Notes under the pieces: model-generated
Databases searched by the model: none
Told to the model about the DNA's origin: nothing
What the model saw: only the letters and a program-made list of their open reading frames with translations
Source: Tessaracoccus coleopterorum
GTDB lineage: Bacteria > Actinomycetota > Actinomycetes > Propionibacteriales > Propionibacteriaceae
Direction of reading: 5' to 3'
Length of the DNA stretch: 64,000 nt
Assembly (NCBI RefSeq): GCF_011174705.1
Contig: NZ_JAANIJ010000001.1
Span: 1,240,001-1,304,000, forward strand
In this document: one piece after another, positions 20,936 through 31,244 of the stretch
Layout of the letters: each line of letters opens with the position of its first letter
Position numbering within the stretch: position 1 is the stretch's first letter
Position numbers and translations under genes: made by a program

Positions 20936-21604
20936 TCAGCCTGCGTGGTTCAGCTGGTCGATGATCTGGTCGAAGCACTCGCTGATGACGATCCCCGACC
21001 TGCCCTCGACCCAGTTGCGGTGGATTCCGAGATCGACCACCGAGCCCTGGTTCACGGTGAGGGTGACCATCGAGTTCTGCGAGCGGAACCGGACGCCCTC
21101 GACCTCGGTCAGGCCGAGCTGGGCGGCCTCCTCCAGCGACACGGGCTCCGCGACCTCCTGCAGTCGCTCGCCCAGGCGCTGCAGCGCGTCGTCGAGCTGG
21201 TCGAAGAGGTTCGGCAGGTTGTCGATCCTGGCCTGCAGGTCGGTATCGGTACCGGGCGTCTCCAGCACGGCCTCGGCGCGACGCGTCATCTCGTCGCGCC
21301 TGGCCGCAACCTCCGCGTCGGTGGGTTCCGGCCCGTCCGCCTCGAGACCGGACGCGCTCAACTGCGCCTCGGCGATGGTCGTCAGGATCGTCGTCTCGAG
21401 CGCTCCGGCCTCCACCTTGTCCGACCAGCGGGGCTCGACGGCGACCTTCGCCAGCCGTCCGTCCGCCGCGATCGTCACGGCCACCTGCGCCTCGGAGTCG
21501 CGGACGGTCACATCCTCCCCTCTCGGCTGCATGCGCAGCATGACGCGCACCAGCTCGTTGAGCTGTGCCTCCATCGCCTGTGGGCTGGTGGTGATGTCGT
21601 CCAT
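20936..21604 (-). CDS. YbaB/EbfC-like protein of ESX-like cassette
   Basis: 222 residues, intact frame, ATG at 21604 preceded by GGAAAGGG. The N-terminal 110 residues have the YbaB plan: helix MEAQLNELVRVMLRM, strand pair DSEAQVAVTIAADGRLAKVA, then DKVEAGALETTILTTIAEAQ. YbaB-like proteins are recurrent, poorly understood members of ESX loci. The C-terminal half (VEGVRFRSQNSMVTLTVNQG, HRNWVEGRSGIVISECFDQI) is not a family I recognise. First gene of the three-gene unit; the next start follows after 11 bases that hold its ribosome-binding site. Confidence 0.72.
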   Translation of the reverse strand: MDDITTSPQAMEAQLNELVRVMLRMQPRGEDVTVRDSEAQVAVTIAADGRLAKVAVEPRWSDKVEAGALETTILTTIAEAQLSASGLEADGPEPTDAEVAARRDEMTRRAEAVLETPGTDTDLQARIDNLPNLFDQLDDALQRLGERLQEVAEPVSLEEAAQLGLTEVEGVRFRSQNSMVTLTVNQGSVVDLGIHRNWVEGRSGIVISECFDQIIDQLNHAG

Positions 21605-21704
21605 TCGGGCCCTTTCCGTTCTCGCGTCGCCCCAACTCTTTCAGCGGATAGGGTCAGGAGCCGTAGGTACCCGCGCTCAAACACACTGAAGTGGAGGCTC
21701 CCCC

Positions 21705-22154
21705 ATGGCACTGCTGCGCACGCTCCGCGAGGTGGCCAATGTCGTGAATCTCTCCACGCCGCTCGGGCTCGTCCTGGCCCGCGTAGGAGGGGGAAGGATC
21801 CGGCGTCTGCGGGGCCTCTGGATCGCGGACGGCCTACGGATGCCGTTCCCGAACGCGAGCGCCATGACCGTCGGGTGCGTGGTGCTGCTGCCCGGCCGGA
21901 CGCTGGAAGAGGCAGAGGCGCGGATCCCGGGCTGATCGCGCACGAGGACGAGCACGCGTGGCAGTGGTCGGCCTGTCTGGGCCTCCCCTTCATCCCGCTG
22001 TACTTCGCGGCGGCGGGATGGTCGATGCTGCGCTGCGGGACAGGGCCTCGGCCAACCCGTTCGAGCGGCAGGCGGGCTCGCGCGCGGCGGCTACTCCGAG
22101 AATCCGCGGCAGCCGCTGCGGCGGACCATCGCGCGGATGTTCAGCGCGAGGTGA
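21705..22154 (+). CDS. Small membrane protein with HE-x-x-H-like motif (frameshifted)
   Basis: About 150 residues starting MALLRTLREVANVVNLSTPL. After one correction near 21,933 the frame gives LIAHEDEHAWQWSACLGLPF, a His-Glu-Asp-Glu-His pattern like zinc-site motifs of small actinobacterial metallopeptidase-like proteins, followed by a hydrophobic segment PFIPLYFAAAGWSML. A second correction near 22,030 gives DRASANPFERQAG and ends RRTIARMFSAR. The basic C-terminus and motif order are seen; peptidase activity is inference. It lies divergent from the ESX-like cassette and convergent with the DUF3263 gene (3 bases apart). Confidence 0.55.
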
Positions 22155-22157
22155 GGA

Positions 22158-22432
22158 TCAGGAGTGCAGGCGTCGCGCGGATCGGGCCGCCTGGCGCTGG
22201 GTGCGCATCCTGCGTAGCCGCTTGACGAGCAGGGCTTGTAAGCGAGTGCCTCAGGCGTGTCGATGAGCTGATTGAGGTGCTGGTAGTACCTGGCGGAGGA
22301 GAGCGAGAAGTGCTCCATGATCGCCTGCTCCTTCGGAACCGCGGCCGTGAACCAGTTGTCCTCGAAGTCGAGGATGGCTGCGTCGCGCTCGGCCAGAACG
22401 ACCGATTCGGAAAGGGATGCTGCCTCAGACAT
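22158..22432 (-). CDS. DUF3263 family protein (one frameshift)
   Basis: About 91 residues, a family found only in actinomycetes and of unknown function. Marks are VVLAERDAAILDFEDNWF, VPKEQAIMEHFSLSSARYYQ and LNQLIDTPEALAYKP. Adding one C near 22,232 restores LLVKRLRRMRTQRQAARSAR ending at 22158. The central part resembles a helix-turn-helix, so DNA binding is often suspected. ATG at 22432 chosen over the one three codons upstream because MSEAASLS is the usual beginning. Confidence 0.85.
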
Positions 22433-22570
22433 GCAACCCATGGTAAATGGTAATCACACCAGTGTCATTAGGTCGGCTCTGCGCGCCCTCCGTACCGGAC
22501 GGACCCCGTCACCGGACGCGGGTAGAGTTGTCCTGACCAGCTTCCACCGTCAATGAGGATTGATTCGAGC

Positions 22571-23738
22571 ATGCGCCGACTGACCGGCTACGTCCAGCAC
22601 TTCCCCTGGGGAGTACCGAGGCGATCCCGACCCTGCTGGGCCGGGAGCCGGACGGTAGGCCATGGGCCGAGTACTGGCTCGGCACCCACGCGAACGGCCC
22701 GACGGGTCTCGACGACGGGACCAGCCTCGAGGAGTTCATCCGGGAGCACCCCGAGACCCTCGGCGACACGTCGCGCGCCGAGTTCGGCTCGCGTCTGCCC
22801 TTCCTCCTGAAGGTCCTCTCCGCTGCCGGCCCTCAGCCTGCAGGCACACCCGACGCGCGAACAGGCGGAGGTCGGATACGCCCGCGAGTCGCTGCTCGGC
22901 ATCCCGCCGAGTGACCCCACCCGCTCCTTCAAGGACGACTGGCCCAAACCCGAGGCGATCGTCGCGCTCACCCGGTTCGAGGGCTGCTAGGTTTCCGCGA
23001 CCCCACAAGACCGCCGGGTTGTTCGAGGGTCTGGGTGTCGCGGACGAGTTGGCCTCCGTTATCGGGCCGCTCCGCGACCGGCGCGCCGAGCCGGCCCTGC
23101 AGGAGGTCTTCCTCGACGTCTTGTCCATCAACCGACGCAGGCACCTGGTCGACCTCGTCGTCTCGGCGGCCGTCGAGCGGCTCGATGCCCCGGCGGGCTG
23201 GGCGAGTTCGCCCGCACCGCCGTCGAGTTGGATGAGCACTTCCCGGCGATCCGGGCATCCTCGCCGCCCTGCTGCTGAACCGCTTCACTCTCGAGCCCGG
23301 CGAGGCCGTCACGCTCGGGCAGGCGTGATGCATGCCTACCTGCGCGGCACCGGTGTCGAGGTGATGGCCAACTCCGACAACGTGATGCGTGGCGGGCTCA
23401 CCACGAAGCACATCGACGTGGATGCGCTGCTCCAGGTGGTGAGCTTCGAGTCGGGAGACCCACAGGTGCTGTTGCCGGAGGGCAGCGACGGGGTCTACAT
23501 CTTCCCCACCCGTTACCGGGAGTTCGAGCTGTGGCTGATCTCCCCCACCAACTGCGATCCGCTCCATCTGCCCCGCACCGACAGCGGCCGGATCGCGCTC
23601 GTCACGTCGGGCGAGTTCCGGCTGCACGGCAGCAACGAGGAGTACCTGACCAAGGGCAGCGCCGTCTACATCTGCGCGGGAGAGCACGTGAGCCTCACCG
23701 GGCAGGGGCAGCTGTTCGTGGCGGTCTCGGGAACCTGA
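22571..23738 (+). CDS. manA: Mannose-6-phosphate isomerase, type I (frameshifted)
   Basis: Interconverts fructose-6-phosphate and mannose-6-phosphate, supplying mannose for cell-envelope glycans. Zinc enzyme of about 390 residues. Start MRRLTGYVQHFPWG; EYWLGTHANGPTGLDDG; zinc-site LSLQAHPTREQAE near 22,840; LGVADELASVIGPLRDRRAE in the middle; and the hallmark MHAYLRGTGVEVMANSDNVM with GLTTKHIDV near 23,380. The C-terminus is clean to 23738. At least four frame corrections are needed (near 22,615, 22,830, 22,990, 23,200-23,330). Confidence 0.9.
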
Positions 23739-23786
23739 CGGGCCCACTGGCGTCTGACGCCGGTCGTTGGCACAATGGGCCAGCAC

Positions 23787-23862
23787 GCCTCCTTAGCTCA
23801 GCGGCCAGAGCGCTCGCCTTGTAAGCGAGTGGTCGAGGGTTCGACTCCCTCAGGAGGCTCCA
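23787..23862 (+). tRNA. tRNA-Thr (anticodon TGT)
   Basis: Complete cloverleaf: acceptor GCCTCCT pairs with AGGAGGC, anticodon stem CTCGC/GCGAG with loop CTTGTAA (anticodon at 23820-23822, reading ACA), T-arm with GGTTCGACTCC, and an encoded CCA at 23860-23862. Confidence 0.96.
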
Positions 23863-24088
23863 CTCTGTCGGCACGCCATCGTGCGACACCAACTCCGTCA
23901 TCCCTCCCGTTCTGCGGCACCTGCCAGAACCGACCCCGGCCGTAGAAACTCAGGCGACGAGAAACCTTCTGGCGCCCGCGACCGACAGGCTGATGTGGGC
24001 CGGACGGCGGGTGTCCGCGGCCCGGTGGCCGACCGCGTCACCGCCTCCCGGCGCGCAACGACCTTGTCCAGCACGCAACAATGGCTGC

Positions 24089-24687
24089 ATGACCGAACCG
24101 AGCAAGTGGGCCCGCATCATCGAGGCCGACCCCGACCATTCCCGCCGCTACATCGAGCGGTTCAAGATGATGGAGGCGGCCGGCCACGATCTGTACGGCG
24201 AGGCCCGGGCCGTCGACGCGATGGCCCCCCGCAACGCCAGGATCCTGGATGCGGGATGCGGCCCCGGCCGCCTGGGCGGTCGGCTGCACGCACTCGGCCA
24301 CCGCGTGGTGGGCGTCGACGTCGACCCAACGCTGATCGCCGCCGCCGAGGAGGACCACCCCGGGCCGCTGTGGCTCGTCGGCGACCTGGCCGACCTCGAC
24401 CTCCCTCCAGGGGAATCACCGACGGCTTCGACGTCATCGTCTGCGCGGGCAACGTGATGGGTTTCCTCGCACCCTCGACGCGCGTTGAGGTGCTGCGCCG
24501 CTTCAAGGCCCACCTGGCCCCCGAAGGCCGCGCCATCATCGGTTTCGGAGCGGGACGCGGCTACGAGTTCGGCGAGTTCTTCTCCGACGCCGACAAGGCG
24601 GGCCTCGAGTTGGACCTGCCGCTGTCGACCTGGGACCTGCGTCCCTTCGCCGCCGACTCCACGTTCCTGGTGGCCATCCTCGGCTGA
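24089..24687 (+). CDS. Class I SAM-dependent methyltransferase (one frameshift)
   Basis: About 200 residues. SAM-binding motif I is ILDAGCGPGRLGGRLHALGH, followed by the acidic strand VVGVDVDPTLI and, after one correction near 24,416, GFDVIVCAGNVMGFLAPSTR and the post-motif strand GRAIIGFGAG. It ends LRPFAADSTFLVAILG. The N-terminal helix (WARIIEADPDHSRRYIERFK) is common in small actinobacterial methyltransferases. Substrate unknown. It stands alone between the tRNA and a convergent VOC gene. Confidence 0.82.
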
Positions 24688-24818
24688 CCGGCAGGGCTTC
24701 CCTCGGTGCCCGACGTCCCGCTCAGTGGCCACTTTCTCCAACAGGACCAACCAGAATCGGCCACTGGCCCATTTTTCCGGGAGGGCCCGGGCGGGCCCAC
24801 CGGCCCGGTCGGGTCGGG

Positions 24819-25223
24819 TCAGCCCTGCTCGATGCGCAGGAAGTTGCCTGCCGGGTCGCGCAGCGCACCGTCGCGGACGCCCCAGAACTGGTCGGTCGGC
24901 TCCTGCACCACGCTCACCCCGGGCACCGAGGCGAGCTTGGCGAACAGGGCGTCCAGGTCGTCGCTGCGCAGGTGCATCGGGCTGATGACGCCCTTGGCGA
25001 TCAGCCCGGCGAGCGCCTGCGCGTCCGCCTCGGAGCGACCCGGTTCGGGCTGGGACAGCACGATCTTGAGGTCCGGCTGCGCGTCGCTGGAGAGCGTGAT
25101 CCAGCGGTACCCCTCGTTCGCGACGTCCTGCGTGATCTCGAGGCCGAGCGCGTCGCGGTAGAACACCAGCGCGGCCTCAGGGTCGTCGACGGTGATGTGT
25201 ACGGTGCTCACTGAAACGGCCAT
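24819..25223 (-). CDS. VOC superfamily (glyoxalase/bleomycin-resistance-like) protein
   Basis: 134 residues, intact. N-terminal STVHITVDDPEAALVFYRDA LGL and C-terminal FWGVRDGALRDPAGNFLRIE define the paired beta-alpha-beta modules; the terminal Glu of NFLRIE is the typical metal-ligand position. It lies downstream of an AraC-type regulator on the same strand, a pairing often seen in actinomycetes. Substrate cannot be told; it could be a dioxygenase, a lyase or a drug-binding protein. Confidence 0.85.
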   Translation of the reverse strand: MAVSVSTVHITVDDPEAALVFYRDALGLEITQDVANEGYRWITLSSDAQPDLKIVLSQPEPGRSEADAQALAGLIAKGVISPMHLRSDDLDALFAKLASVPGVSVVQEPTDQFWGVRDGALRDPAGNFLRIEQG

Positions 25224-25306
25224 GTCGGCTCCTTCCCGAAGGTGGCCCCGATGGCCACACAGACGAGGCTAATCCGGGCGACACCGCCGCGCTTCTCGAA
25301 TCCTGC

Positions 25307-25714
25307 TCAATTCCGCGGGTAGCTGCGGCGGGGTCGCGCCACCACCATCAACTGGCACGGCGACAGTTCTGTGGCGTCTCCGGGATGGCGTTCCCGGTAG
25401 TCGCTGGGGCTGCAGCCCACAAGGGCAGCGAAGCTGGCCGAGAACGACCCGAGCGACGAGCAGCCGACGGCGATGCTGACGTCGGTCACCGACATCGCGG
25501 TGGCAACCAGGAGCGCCTTCGCCCGCTCGATGCGCCTCGTCATCAGGTACGCGTGGGGCGTCTCGTCGTAGGCCGCGCGGAAACGGCGACTGAAGTGCGA
25601 CGGCGACATCATCGCGGTGCGGGCGAGGTCGGCCACGGTCAGAGGCTGGGCGTACTCGCGGTCCATCCGGTCGCGCGCCAGACGCAACGCCCTCAGCTCC
25701 GCGAGGTCGGGCAT
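25307..25714 (-). CDS. AraC-family DNA-binding regulator, DNA-binding domain only
   Basis: 135 residues made almost entirely of the two AraC helix-turn-helices: LTVADLARTAMMSPSHFSRR then MSVTDVSIAVGCSSLGSFSA, with the linker helix RIERAKALLVATA. There is no effector domain, so it may be constitutive or respond through a partner. ATG overlaps the stop of the DedA gene (TGATG), so it is translationally coupled; the VOC gene follows 83 bases on and is the probable target. Confidence 0.88.
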   Translation of the reverse strand: MPDLAELRALRLARDRMDREYAQPLTVADLARTAMMSPSHFSRRFRAAYDETPHAYLMTRRIERAKALLVATAMSVTDVSIAVGCSSLGSFSASFAALVGCSPSDYRERHPGDATELSPCQLMVVARPRRSYPRN

Positions 25715-26607
25715 CAGTCCCGCCCGGCCCCGGCCCTGCGGGCCTCCGCATCCCTGGCCTTGCGCACCCCGGCCAGATACGTGCTGACGAACACGACCAC
25801 CAGCAGGGCGATGGCCACGTATCCGGCGATCTTCGCGTACCAGTTCAGCACGGCCACCGCGGCATCACCCAACTGCCAACCGAGGATGAAATACCCGGTC
25901 AGCCAGAGCGTCGAGGCGATGTAGTCGTAGATGAGGAACCGCTTCAGGCTCATGCCGGTGGCGCCGGCGAGCACGAAGACGACCTGCATGAGCGGCAGCG
26001 GCATCGGGATGTAGGCGATCAGGAAGCCGATGGGCCCGAGCTTCTCGGCCCACCGCTCGGCCCTCGCGTAGTTCCTGGCCGCGCGCTTCGACTGCCCGGC
26101 CCAGATCTCGATCATGCCGCGACCCCAGAGCTTGCCCGCCCACCAGTAGATCCAGTCGAACTTGAGGCTGAGGATCGACGCCACGATGAGGACGATCGGC
26201 CAGTGGGGCATGGCACCGGTGGAGGCGATCGCGCCACTGGCCGCGACGGCGGTGCGGCCGCCTGTGATCATGGCCAGCCAGTCGGGAGCGACCCGAGCAG
26301 CCATGCCCGCGTCGGGATCAGGATGAGGCTGAAGACGGCGATGACTCCGAACCAGGCGAGACAGGCGTAGTCGGCGCGGCCCGGCTTCTTCTTCCAGGGC
26401 ATCCCGTCGGCCTCCCACCAGGCCTCCTCCGCCTCGCCGTCCGCGCCTGCCGCACCGACCGGTCCTGCGGGGCGGACTGGGGCTCACCTGCCTCACCCAT
26501 CGGTCCTGCGGGGGCGGGCTGGGGCTCGGCGTCAGCCAGGGGCGCCCCGCCTCCGCTTCGACGACGTGGTCGTCGAAGGCCGGGGCGTCGTCTCGTTCAT
26601 CGGTCAC
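25714..26607 (-). CDS. DedA/VTT-domain membrane protein with long acidic N-terminus (frameshifted)
   Basis: About 298 residues. The N-terminal 90 residues are cytosolic, acidic and Pro-rich (DERDDAPAFDDHVVEAEAG, then EEAWWEADGMPW). The membrane part has a first helix ACLAWFGVIAVFSLILIPTR, then the VTT core ASILSLKFDWIYWWAGKLWG, the conserved GPIGFLIAYIPMPLPLMQVV loop and a last helix AIALLVVVFVSTYLAG. DedA proteins are linked to lipid flipping and membrane homeostasis. GTG start at 26607. Frame breaks lie near 26,500 and 26,300. The C-terminus overlaps the AraC gene. Confidence 0.82.
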   Translation of the reverse strand: MTDERDDAPAFDDHVVEAEAGRPWLTPSPSPPPQDRWVRQVSPSPPRRTGRCGRRGRRGGGGLVGGRRDALEEEAGPRRLRLSRLVRSHRRLQPHPDPDAGMAARVAPDWLAMITGGRTAVAASGAIASTGAMPHWPIVLIVASILSLKFDWIYWWAGKLWGRGMIEIWAGQSKRAARNYARAERWAEKLGPIGFLIAYIPMPLPLMQVVFVLAGATGMSLKRFLIYDYIASTLWLTGYFILGWQLGDAAVAVLNWYAKIAGYVAIALLVVVFVSTYLAGVRKARDAEARRAGAGRD

Positions 26608-27000
26608 GCGTGAATGCTACGTCACCGGCCACCGTGCCCGACCGGGCCGCCCGCCGCCAGGCTACCCGCACCACCGTCCAGCCCACGCGGGGTGTCAACC
26701 CACCGAAGATCGCAGTTTGATAACAAACGCCGACCCGATGGCCAGGTGTTGGTCACAGCCGGGAAGGAAAGGCATTGAACCTTGTCAACGTCGGATCATC
26801 GCCGTGTTGACCGACCTCCTGCGCGCCGGGCATCCCCACCGGAGCCCCGGACGGACGGCCCCCGCTGCCCCGACGGGGGACACCCTGCCGGCCCCAGGCC
26901 GGAACATGGGTGTAGAGTCCGAAATCAGGAACACCTAAACATAGGTTCCTATCCACTACGGATCGTCGGGCACGTACCTGCCCGTGGAAAGGAATGTGGC
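26608..27000. other. 393-base intergenic region with two inverted repeats
   Basis: Divergent promoter region between the DedA gene and the sugar ATPase gene. Two symmetric sites are visible: GTTTGATAACAAAC (26715-26728), perfect arms GTTTG/CAAAC around ATAA, and AGGAAC (26927-26932) with GTTCCT (26945-26950), the latter 50 bp before the ATPase start. The first could be a repressor operator; no known consensus fits clearly. No convincing gene was seen here. Confidence 0.45.
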
Positions 27001-28089
<1,089 letters not shown>

Positions 28090-28107
28090 TCGCAGCTCGT
28101 TCATAGA

Positions 28108-28143
28108 GGAAGAGGGGCCCGGTTCCGACCGGGCCCCTCTTCC
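28108..28143 (+). terminator. Intrinsic terminator after ugpC
   Basis: Perfect 16-bp stem (GGAAGAGGGGCCCGGT and its complement) around a TCCG tetraloop, 18 bases after the ugpC stop, followed by TTG. Confidence 0.92.
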
Positions 28144-28257
28144 TTGTCGCGTTCGGATCGCGCCCGGGTTTCGCTCACAGCACCTGTCCGGCGCCGGACA
28201 CCGTGCCCATGGCGTCGGGCTTGGTTCCGTATGCTCGAACCTGAGGAAGGGAAGTAG

Positions 28258-29425
28258 ATGGCTGAACTCGGAAGATGGACCCGCGGCATGCGCACCGGGC
28301 TCGGGACCGATCCCTCACAGGGGCGGTCGTCCCGCCGATCTACCTGAGCACCAACTACACGTTCGAGGCCATCGGCGAGCCTCGCGCCTACGACTACTCC
28401 CGCTCCGGCAACCCCACCAGGGACCTGCTCAATGACGCTGTCGCCGCGCTCGAGGGTGGCGTGGGCGCGACCGCGGTGGCGACGGGTCTGGCCGCCATCA
28501 CCCTGGTGGCCGAGGCGTTCGTCCCGGCCGGTGCCCGGGTCATCGTCCAGCACGACGCCTACGGCGGCACCTGGCGGCTGTTCACGTTCCTCGCGGAGCA
28601 GGGCAGGTTGGCCGTCGACTTCGTCGACTTCAATGACGGCGCCGCCATGGCCGCCGCCATGGCCACATCCCCCGCCCTCGTCTGGATCGAGACCCCGTCC
28701 AACCCGCTGCTGCGGATCACCGACATCCGGGCCACCGCCGATGCCGCACACGCCGTCGGAGCCCTCGTGGCCGTCGACAACACATTCCTCTCGCCGCTCT
28801 ACCAGCGGCCTCTCGAGCACGGCGCCGACGTCGTCATCCACTCGACCACGAAGTTCATCAACGGGCACTCAGACGTCGTGGGCGGCATCGCGGTGGCGGC
28901 CGACGAGGCGATCCATGAACGGCTCCGGTTGTGGGCCAATGCCTTGGGCCTCACGGGCAGCGCGTTCGACGCCTACCTGACGCTTCGTGGGCTCCGCTCC
29001 CTCGACGCGCGGATGCGCGTCCACACCGACAACACCGAGGTCCTGGTCGACCTGCTCGATGGCCACCGGTCGGTGGCGAACCTCTACTACCCAGGCCTGC
29101 CCGGCCATCCCGGCCACGACGTCGCCAAGCGGCAGCAGACCGGCATGGGGTCGCTCCTCGGGCTGGAGCTCCATGGAGGCAGGGCGGCCGCGGAGGCCTT
29201 CCTCGACGGGCTGCAGATCTTCCACCTGGCCGAGTCGCTCGGGGTGTCGAGTCGCTCATCTGCCACCCTGCGTCGATGACGCACGCGGGTATGACGGAGG
29301 AGGCCCGCGCGACCGCCGGGATCGGAGACGGGCTGCTCAGGATCAGCGTCGGCGTCGAGTCGGCGGAGGATCTGGTGGCCGTCGTCGCCGAGGCCCTCGA
29401 CCGGGCACAGAGGGCCGCGGGGTAG
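28258..29425 (+). CDS. metB: Cystathionine gamma-synthase / trans-sulfuration PLP enzyme (frameshifted)
   Basis: PLP enzyme joining an activated homoserine to cysteine in methionine synthesis. About 390 residues. Substrate loop YLSTNYTFEAIGEPRAYDYS and RSGNPTRDLLNDAVAALEGG; Schiff-base lysine in HSTTKFINGHSDVVGG near 28,850; and C-terminal ESLICHPASMTHAGMTEEAR with RISVGVESAEDLV. Breaks lie near 28,290-28,315 and 29,243. The call cannot fully exclude cystathionine gamma-lyase or O-acetylhomoserine sulfhydrylase, but EPRAYDYSRSGNPTR is closest to MetB. Confidence 0.85.
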
Positions 29426-29427
29426 CC

Positions 29428-29833
29428 GTGCTCGCGCTCGCGCTCGCGCTCGACCTGGCATCGGCCGGGCTCGAGTGGACCCCTTCCGAGGGGACCGGTT
29501 CGCCATCCGCCGCGCGGAGATGGTCGACGAGGTATTCCACCTGGCCGACATGGTCATCGAGACGAGGCGCCTGGAGACCGGAACGATCTTCGCCTTCAAC
29601 GGCACCACCGAGTGGGCGCTCGACTCGATCCCGCAGGCAGCGACCGTGTGGCTGCCGTCGGAGGCCCAGCTACGCGCGCTCCTCGGGAGCGGTTCGCCTC
29701 CCTCACCCTCGCCGGGAACGACTTCGTCGTGACGCTCTCCGACGGCACCACCCACCGGGCCCACGACGCGGAGGACGCCTACGCGAGCGCACTGCTGACG
29801 ACGCTCCCGCACTCCCCTGGCGGCGCACAGTAG
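29428..29833 (+). CDS. Conserved actinobacterial protein paired with DUF4032 gene (frameshifted)
   Basis: About 135 residues, GTG start two bases after metB. Visible conserved stretches are GLEWTPSEGDRFAIRRAEM, VDEVFHLADMVIETRRLETG, FNGTTEWALDSIPQAATVWL and DAEDAYASALLTTL. No known fold recognised. Similar short proteins are sometimes labelled CpaE-like, which I think is unfounded. Two frame corrections (near 29,490 and 29,688). It always seems to sit before a DUF4032 gene, as here (4 bases), suggesting linked function. Confidence 0.6.
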
Positions 29834-29837
29834 GGTA

Positions 29838-31238
29838 GTGGGCGTGCCCAGATTCCTCGCCGCCAAGCCCGATGCCGATCTGATCAGGCTCCCCTGGCAG
29901 CTCGCGCTGGCCGACTGGCCCACCTATCATCTGGTCGCGCTTCCGCGCGGCATCTCGCGTCACGTCGTGCGGTTCATCCAGGTCGGCGACGACATCCTCG
30001 CGGCCAAGGAGATCCTCGAGGAGGTCGCGGTTCAGGAGTACCGGTTGCTCACCGAGCTGCGGCGCCTCGGCGTCCCGGGGGTCGAGCCGGTGGGCGTTGT
30101 GACGGGGCGGGTCACCAGCGACGGCGAACCCCTCGATCCCGTGCTGCTCACCAGGCACCTGCCCTTCTCCCTTCCCTACCGGTCGCTGTTCTATCCCGGC
30201 GTCAAGCACGAGACCGTCGGTCGCCTGCTCGACGCGATGGTGGTGCTGTTCGCCCGCCTCCACCTGACGGGCTTCTACTGGGGCGACGTGTCCCTGTCGA
30301 ACATCCTCTTCCGGCGTGACGCGGGCGAGTTCGCCGCCTACCTGGTCGATGCCGAGACGGGGGAGATCCACGACCAGCTCACCGAAGGTCAGCGTCGCCA
30401 CGACCTGCAGATCGCGCGCACCAACCTGTTCGGGGAGTTCCTCGACCTCGAGGCGGGCGGCATCCTCGACCCGTCCCTCGATCCCGAATGGCTCGTCAAC
30501 ACCATTGAGGAGCGCTACCACCAACTCTGGGCCGAGCTGACCGGCGTCGAGGAGTTCGACGGCTCCGAGATGTATCGGCTCGAGGGCCGCGTGCGACGCC
30601 TCAACGCGCTCGGCTTCGACGTCGCGGAGATCGACGTCGACGCCTCCCCGGACGGGCGCACGATCCGGATGCGGCCCAAGGTCGTCGACGCAGGCCACCA
30701 CACCCGCCGCCTGATGCGACTCACCGGCCTGGACGCCGAGGAGCACCAGGCTCGACGGCTGCTCAACGACATGGACACGTTCCGGGCCAAGAAGGCCCAC
30801 ACGCCCCCGAATCGGTGGCGGCCCACAAGTGGCTGGTCGAGGTGTTCGAGCCCGCCGTCAACCGGATCCCGTCCGACCTACGGGCAAGCGTGACGCGGCC
30901 CAGTTCTTCCACGAGGTGCTCGACTACCGCTGGTACCAGTCGCAGCGCGAGGGCCGCGAGGTGCCGACGGCGGAGGCAGCCAGCGGCTACATCCACGAGA
31001 TCCTCTCGACGCTGCCCGACGAGCAGATGGGCAACCTGCAGCCGGTGGGCGGCGAACTGGTGGACAAGTTCGACCCTCGAAGGGCTTCGTCGACGCCGAG
31101 GAGAACGACAAGCCGTACGACCCGTGGGAGGACGGCGCGAACGACCCCGACATCCCCGTGGTGGCGGGCCTCGACATCGCGGCGCTCAGGGCGAAGGCCG
31201 CAGCCAAGGAGGCAGCGAAGAAGGCAAAGGGCGGCTAG
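29838..31238 (+). CDS. DUF4032 protein with LPS-kinase-like fold (frameshifted)
   Basis: About 467 residues. The N-terminal 220 residues look like a small-molecule or lipopolysaccharide-type kinase: HLTGFYWGDVSLSNILFRRD carries the GDxxxxN catalytic-loop pattern and AAYLVDAETGE the metal-binding Asp. The second half (MYRLEGRVRRLNALGFDVAE, HHTRRLMRLTGLDAEEHQAR, FHEVLDYRWYQSQREGREVP) is the DUF4032 region. Breaks lie near 30,812, 30,880 and 31,075. The tail is Ala/Lys-rich. GTG at 29838 used; GTG at 29844 (VPRFLAAKP) is equally good. Substrate unknown. Convergent with glxK, 6 bases apart. Confidence 0.72.
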
Positions 31239-31244
31239 GCCGCC

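Noticed and set aside
22226..22250. 14-base match CTTGTAAGCGAGTG to the anticodon arm of tRNA-Thr, suggesting an attachment site or integration scar
   Set aside because: It lies inside the conserved coding region of the DUF3263 gene (EALAYKP), has no flanking integrase and no matching acceptor or T-arm; judged chance.
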